In this document: positions 58,886 to 64,000 of the stretch, one piece after another | Layout: each line of letters starts with the position of its first letter | Numbering within the stretch: position 1 is the stretch's first letter | Assembly (NCBI RefSeq): GCF_945859705.1 | Contig: NC_079135.1 | Location: forward strand, 80,298,253 to 80,362,252 | Length of the DNA stretch: 64,000 nt | Reading direction: 5' to 3' | DNA from: Episyrphus balteatus | Taxonomy: Eukaryota > Arthropoda > Insecta > Diptera > Syrphidae | Made by a program: the position numbers and the translations under genes | The notes under the pieces: model-generated | What the model was told of the DNA's origin: nothing | Seen by the model: the letters and a program-made list of their open reading frames with translations, nothing else | Databases searched by the model: none

Positions 58886-61211
58886 TGTGATGTGCTTTTT
58901 TGTCAAAGGCTGAGGTTTCGCTCGCCGGATTCCAAAGTACAAATTAAAGTAAGCACTTAACTTTAATCAAAAGGTTTTACTTTTATTATACTCTTAAAAC
59001 TTAAAATATTAATTAACAACAAACAATTCTCTCAATATTTATGGTCTGGTTCCGGTTCTTGTTGATTTCTTCAGGTCGGTCAGCGGCTTCCTTCAACTTC
59101 TTTAGCAGGGAAGGGTTTTGGTTGTTAGGTAGATCTTGGATTGCTCCCGGTAAAATCACGGCGTTGCCACCGGTAAAAATCACGGCGTTGCCACCGGTAA
59201 AAATCACGGAGTTGACCCCGGTAAAAATCTCGGCGTTACCACCGGTAAAAATCACGGCGTTGCCACCGGTAAAAATCACGGAGTTGCCCCCGGTAAAAAA
59301 TCACGGCGTTGCCACCGGTAAAAATCACGGAGTTGCCCCCGGTAAAAATCACGGCGTTGCCACCGGTAAAAATCACGGCGTTGCCACCGGTAAAAATCAC
59401 GGCGTTGCCACCGGTAAAAATCGCGGAGTTGCCCCCGGTAAAAATCACGGCGTTGCCACCGGTAAAAATCACGGAGTTGCCCCCGGTAAAAATCACGGCG
59501 TTACCACCGGTAAAAATCACGGCGTTACCACCGGTAAAAATCACGGAGTTGCCCCCGGTAAAAATCACGGAGTTGCCCCCGGTAAAAATCACGGCGTTAC
59601 CACCGGTAAAAATCACGGAGTTGCCCCCGGTAAAAATCACGGCGTTGCCACCGGTAAAAATCACGGCGTTGCCACCGGTAAAAATCACGGAGTTGCCCCC
59701 GGTAAAAATCACGGCGTTACCACCGGTAAAAATCACGGAGTTGCCCCCGGTAAGAATCACGGCGTTACCACCGGTAAAAATCACGGCGTTACCACCGGTA
59801 AAAATCACGGAGTTGCCCCCGGTAAGAATCACGGCGTTACCACCGGTAAAAATCACGGAGTTGCCCCCGGTAAAAATCACGGCGTTACCACCGGTAAAAA
59901 TCACGGAGTTGCCCCCGGTAAAAATCACGGCGTTGCCACCGGTAAAAATCACGGAGTTGCCCCCGGTAAAAATCACGGCGTTGCCACCGGTAAAAATCAC
60001 GGCGTTGCCACCGGTAAAAATCACGGCGTTGCCACCGGTAAAAATCACGGAGTTGCCCCCGGTAAAAATCACGGCGTTACCACCGGTAAAAATCACGGAG
60101 TTGCCCCCGGTAAGAATCACGGCGTTACCACCGTTAAAAATCACGGAGTTGCCCCCGGTAAAAATCACGGCGTTACCACCGGTAAAAATCACGGAGTTGC
60201 CCCCGGTAAAAATCACGGCGTTGCCACCGGTAAAAATCACGGAGTTGCCCCCGGTAAAAATCACGGCGTTGCCACCGGTAAAAATCACGTAGTTGGCCCC
60301 GGTAAAAATCACGGCGTTACCACCGGTAAAAATCACGGAGTTGCCCCCGGTAAAAATCACGGCGTTGCCACCGGTAAAAATCACGGAGTTGCCCCCGGTA
60401 AAAATCACGGCGTTGCCACCGGTAAAAATCACGGCGTTGCCACCGGTAAAAATCACGGAGTTGCCCCCGGTAAAAATCACGGCGTTGCCACCGGTAAAAA
60501 TCACGGAGTTGCCCCCGGTAAAAATCACGGAGTTGCCTCCGGTAATCTGGTACACTGGTCGGTTATATTATTTAGACCCCTTACCGCTGGTGGGGGGAAG
60601 TCTAATAATTTAATTTTTTTATTTTACTAAGCTCCGTTTTAACTCCTGGAGTAACTTCTTCTTAAGATGATCACGATTGAATGATGATTTTGTCGTTTGT
60701 ATGGCGGCTTCTTATATTACTATTGAACTTAACTCAGTGTGAATTATTAAGCACAAAGAGTTATTTTCAATAGTTTTCTGTCGAACGAAAACATCTGCAA
60801 AATTTTCGTATTTTGTTTACATACTTGGACTATAGTGTTTAATGAATATTTCCCTTATTACTCCCCACACTTCAGCGAAACATATTCCATCGTTATCCAC
60901 CACACCTCTCCTCATTCATGATTTTATTTTCATGAAACATATTCACCACAGAGCTCTGTTGTTCGTTCGCAAATCGATGCCATCAGCGTAGATCTTACTG
61001 ATTGATAAGGAAATTTTCTCAATTCTCCTTTGTTATCAAAATTCTTCTTAACCAGTGTGGTGAATATCGATGCAGCGTTGTTGGTTGCTGTAGATCATGA
61101 TTAGATGGGATTTTCTCTTCATGCGGGGTACATCGTGGGATCGATATCATTATTTTAAATAAATCAGGTAAAGGGCAGCAATGTTCAAGCAAATTGTAAT
61201 GCTTCATTACA
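58886..61211 (-). repeat. 5' LTR (2326 bp)
   Basis: Direct repeat of 53830-55795, longer by 360 bp within the internal 24-bp array. In the element's orientation it should carry the promoter and the R region. The right portion (60555-61211) is unique sequence identical by eye to the other LTR, but I could not single out a TATA box or start site with confidence. Confidence 0.95.
59147..60543. repeat. 24-bp tandem array inside the 5' LTR (58 units)
   Basis: Same three unit types as in the 3' LTR array. The first and last CCGGT are 1392 bp apart, exactly 58 periods, giving 15 more units than the partner. Extra runs of the GTAAGAATCACGG variant appear here (about 59752, 59822 and 60112, against one near 54695). 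Both the left portion and the right edge (including the CACGTAGTTGGCC unit at about 54871 and 60287) match the partner, so the added units are internal. Confidence 0.95.
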
Positions 61212-61215
61212 ACTT
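61212..61215. repeat. Right 4-bp target site duplication of the LTR element
   Basis: ACTT directly follows the LTR terminus at 61211 and matches 53826-53829. Confidence 0.85.
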
Positions 61216-64000
61216 TAGTCGTCGTCTTTTGTCGTCGACTTTAGTAGTCGACTTTAGTCGTCGACTTTTGTCGTCGACTTTTGTCGTCGACCTTTATCGT
61301 CGACTTTTGTCGTCGACTTTTGTCGTCGACTTTAGTCGTCGACTTTTGTCGTCGACGTTTGTCGTCGACTTTAGTCGTCGACTTTAGTCTTCGACTTTAG
61401 TCGTCGACTTTTGTCGTCGACTTTTGTCGTCGACTTTAGTCGTCGTCTTTTGTCGTCGACTTTAGTAGTCGACTTTAGTCGTCGACTTTTGTCGTCGACT
61501 TTAGTCGTCGTCTTTTGTCGTCGACTTTAGTAGTCGACTTTAGTCGTCGACTTTTGTCGTCGACTTTTGTTGTCGACTTTTGTCGTCGACTTTTGTCGTC
61601 GACTTTTGTTGTCGACTTTAGTCTTCGACTTTAGTCGTCGACTTTAGTCGTCGACTTAAGTCGTCGACTTAAGTCGTCGACTTTAGTCTTCGACTTTAGT
61701 CGTCGACCTTAGTCGTCGTCTTTGTCGTCGACTTTAGTCGTCGACTTTAGTCGTCGACTTTAGTCGTCGACTTTAGTCGTCGACTTTAGTCGTCGACTTT
61801 AGTCTTCGACTTTAGTCGTCGACTTTTGTCGTCGACTTTTGTCGTCGACTTTTGTCGTCGACTTTTGTCGTCGACTTTTGCCGTCGACTTTTGTCGTCGA
61901 CTTTAGTCGTCGTCTTTTGTCGTTGACTTTAGTCGTCGACTTTTGTCGTCGACTTTTGTCGTCGACTTTTGTCGTCGACTTTTGTCGTCGACTTTTGTCG
62001 TCGACTTTTGTCGTCGACTTTTGTCGTCGACTTTTATCGTCGACTTTTGTCGTCGACTTTTATCGTCGACTTTAGTCGTCGACTTAAGTCGTCGACTTTA
62101 GTCGTAGACTTTAGTCGTCGATTTTAGTCGTCGACTTTAGTCGTCGACTTTAGTCGTCGACTTTTGTCGTCGACTTTAGTCGTCGACTTTTGTCGTCGAC
62201 TTTTGTCGTCGACTTTTGTTGTCGACTTTAGTCGTCGTCTTTTGTCGTCGACTTTAGACGTCGACTTTTGTCGTCGACTTTTGTCGTCGACTTTTGTCGT
62301 CGACTTTTGTCGTCGACTTTTGTCGTCGACTTTTGCCGTCGACTTTTGTCGTCGACTTTAATCGTCGACTTTAGTCTTCGACTTTTGTCGTCGACTTTAG
62401 TCGTCGACTTTTGTCGTCGACTTTTGTCGTCGACTTTTGTTGTCGACTTTAGTCGTCGTCTTTTGTCGTCGACTTTAGACGTCGACTTTTGTCGTCGACT
62501 TTTGTCGTCGACTTTTGTCGTCGACTTTTGTCGTCGACTTTTGCCGTCGACTTTTGTCGTCGACTTTAATCGTCGACTTTAGTCTTCGACTTTAGTCGTC
62601 GACTTTTGTCGTCGACTTTTGTCGTCGACTTTAGTCGTCGACTTTTGTCGTCGACGTTTGTCGTCGACTTTAGTCGTCGTCTTTTGTCGTCGACTTTAGT
62701 AGTCGACTTTAGACGTCGACTTTTGTCGTCGACTTTTGTCGTCGACTTTTGTCGTCGACTTTAGTCGTCGACTTTTGTCGTCGACTTTTGTTGTCGACTT
62801 TAGTCTTCGACTTTAGTCGTCGACTTTAGTCGTCGACTTAAGTCGTCGACTTAAGTCGTCGACTTTAGTCTTCGACTTTAGTCGTCGACCTTAGTCGTCG
62901 TCTTTGTCGTCGACTTTAGTCGTCGACTTTAGTCGTCGACTTTAGTCGTCGACTTTAGTCGTCGACTTTAGTCTTCGACTTTAGTCGTCGACTTTTGTCG
63001 TCGACTTTTGTCGTCGACTTTTGTCGTCGACTTTTGCCGTCGACTTTTGTCGTCGACTTTAGTCGTCGTCTTTTGTCGTTGACTTTAGTCGTCGACTTTT
63101 GTCGTCGACTTTTGTCGTCGACTTTTGTCGTCGACTTTTGTCGTCGACTTTTGTCGTCGACTTTTGTCGTCGACTTTTGTCGTCGACTTTTGTCGTCGAC
63201 TTTTATCGTCGACTTTAGTCGTCGACTTTAGTCGTCGACTTTAGTCGTCGACTTTTGTCGTCGACTTTTGTCGTCGACTTTTGTCGTCGACTTTTGTCGT
63301 CGACTTTTGTCGTCGACTTTTGTCGTCGACTTTTGTCGTCGAATTTTGTCATCGACTTTTGTCGTCGACTTTTGTCGTCGACTTTTGTCGTCGACTTTTG
63401 TCGTCGACTTTTGTGGTCGACTTTTGTCGTCGACTTTTGTGGTCGACTTTTGTCGTCGACTTTAGTCGTCGACTTTTGTCTTAGACTTTTGTCGTCGACT
63501 TTAGTCGTCGACTTTAGTCTTCGACTTTAGTCGTCGACTTTAGTGGTCGTCTTTGTCGTCGACTTTAGTCGTCGACTTTAGTCGTCGACTTTAGTCGTCG
63601 ACTTTAGTCGTCGACTTTAGTCGTCGACTTTAGTCTTCGACTTTTGTCGTCGACTTTTGTCGTCGACTTTTGTCGTCGACTTTTGTGGTCGACTTTTGTC
63701 GTCGACTTTTGTCGTCGACTTTTGTCGTCGACTTTTGTCGTCGACTTTAGTCGTCGACTTTAGACGTCGACTTTAGTCGTCGACTTTTGTCGTCGACTTT
63801 TGTCGTCGAATTTAGTCGTCGACTTTTGTCTTAGACTTTTGTCGTCGACTTTTGTCGTCGACTTTTGTCGTCGACTTTTGTCGTCGACTTTTGTCGTCGA
63901 CTTTTGTCGTCGACTTTTGTCGTCGACTTTTGTCGTCGACTTTTGTCGTCGACTTTTGTAGTCGACTTTTGTCGTCGACTTTTGTCGTCGACTTTAGTCG
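61212..64000 (+). repeat. 13-bp SalI satellite, third block, running off the window
   Basis: Resumes after the LTR element with the target duplication ACTT and the same polarity. Positions 61212-61390 match 41665-41880 in variant order, as expected for copy B of the large duplication. A series with the 12-bp TCTTTGTCGTCGAC monomer and paired TTAAGTCGTCGAC monomers occurs twice (about 61.61-61.90 and 62.79-63.06 kb), a local duplication of about 1.16-1.18 kb. Positions 63.26-63.75 kb match the left flank of the non-LTR element, and 63.75-64.00 kb match its right flank. The array is not finished at 64000. Confidence 0.95.

Larger units (their letters stand above)
53830..61211 (-). mobile_element. 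Non-autonomous, Gag-only LTR retrotransposon (Ty3/gypsy-like), 7.4 kb
   Basis: A complete element on the minus strand: 5' LTR 61211-58886, primer binding site 58882-58865, leader, gag (58408-56438), a non-coding 3' region, purine-rich tract and 3' LTR 55795-53830. On the minus strand the LTRs begin TGTAATG and end CATCACA, the usual TG...CA, and the element is flanked by the 4-bp duplication ACTT. The internal region is only about 3.1 kb and has no protease, reverse transcriptase, RNase H or integrase, so enzymes must come in trans. Gag-only elements with long LTRs resemble the TR-GAG class described in plants. Outside their internal arrays the LTRs appear identical except for one G/A difference (54051 versus 59107), indicating a recent insertion. 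Assignment to Ty3/gypsy rests on Gag style and the 4-bp duplication; Bel/Pao is possible. Confidence 0.9.

Noticed and set aside
59041..60630. Long open frames through the 24-bp LTR array (up to 529 codons, both strands)
   Set aside because: 24 bases are eight codons, so frames free of stops stay open. At least three frames are open at once and none has non-repeat protein-like sequence of note. A translated LTR peptide cannot be fully excluded but nothing supports it.
61019..61207. 62-codon minus-strand frame in the LTR, also at 55603-55791
   Set aside because: Present twice only because LTRs are duplicates. It has no recognisable motif and overlaps the terminal hairpin.

Overview
The window is a stretch of animal, most likely insect, heterochromatin. 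Three things support this: a very large simple satellite, a CR1/Jockey-type non-LTR retrotransposon, and a Ty3/gypsy-like LTR element with long LTRs and an Arc/gypsy-like Gag. A short hAT-type MITE lies in AT-rich flanking DNA. The species cannot be named from sequence alone. I see no cellular host gene, no tRNA or rRNA gene and no CRISPR array. Every credible coding region belongs to a retrotransposon.

Layout: 1-2460 is AT-rich DNA with an 11-bp minisatellite (246-610) and a 403-bp hAT-type MITE (1970-2372) bounded by a perfect 8-bp target duplication. From 2461 to the right edge, all DNA that is not a transposon is a 13-bp satellite (TTTTGTCGTCGAC / TTTAGTCGTCGAC, one SalI palindrome GTCGAC per monomer). 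It fills 2461-43150, 48067-53829 and 61212-64000, about 49 kb. It has higher-order structure: an approximately 3.08-kb tandem duplication (8408-14325), a recurring TAGAC/TAAAC cassette (about 9.5-31.6 kb), an approximately 2.7-kb duplication (33.6-39 kb), and a large duplication pairing about 39.4-51.5 kb with about 51.6-64 kb. Two short tracts (30797-30839 and 32590-32787) run in reversed polarity.

Two retrotransposons interrupt the satellite, both on the minus strand. The non-LTR element (43151-48066) appears full length, with ORF1 (zinc-binding N-terminus plus FP25K-like region) and ORF2 (APE endonuclease plus reverse transcriptase). The LTR element (53830-61211) has complete LTRs, a 4-bp target duplication (ACTT), a tRNA-Lys-type primer binding site and a purine-rich tract. 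Its internal region encodes only Gag, split by one in-frame stop. There is no protease, reverse transcriptase or integrase, so it is non-autonomous. Its LTRs contain a 24-bp tandem array with 43 units in one LTR and 58 in the other.

The most informative observation is that both insertion sites have unoccupied paralogues in this window. The LTR-element site is empty at 41665-41668. The non-LTR site is empty at 63731-63748 and 48963-48980. The large satellite duplication therefore appears to predate both insertions, and each copy then received a different element.
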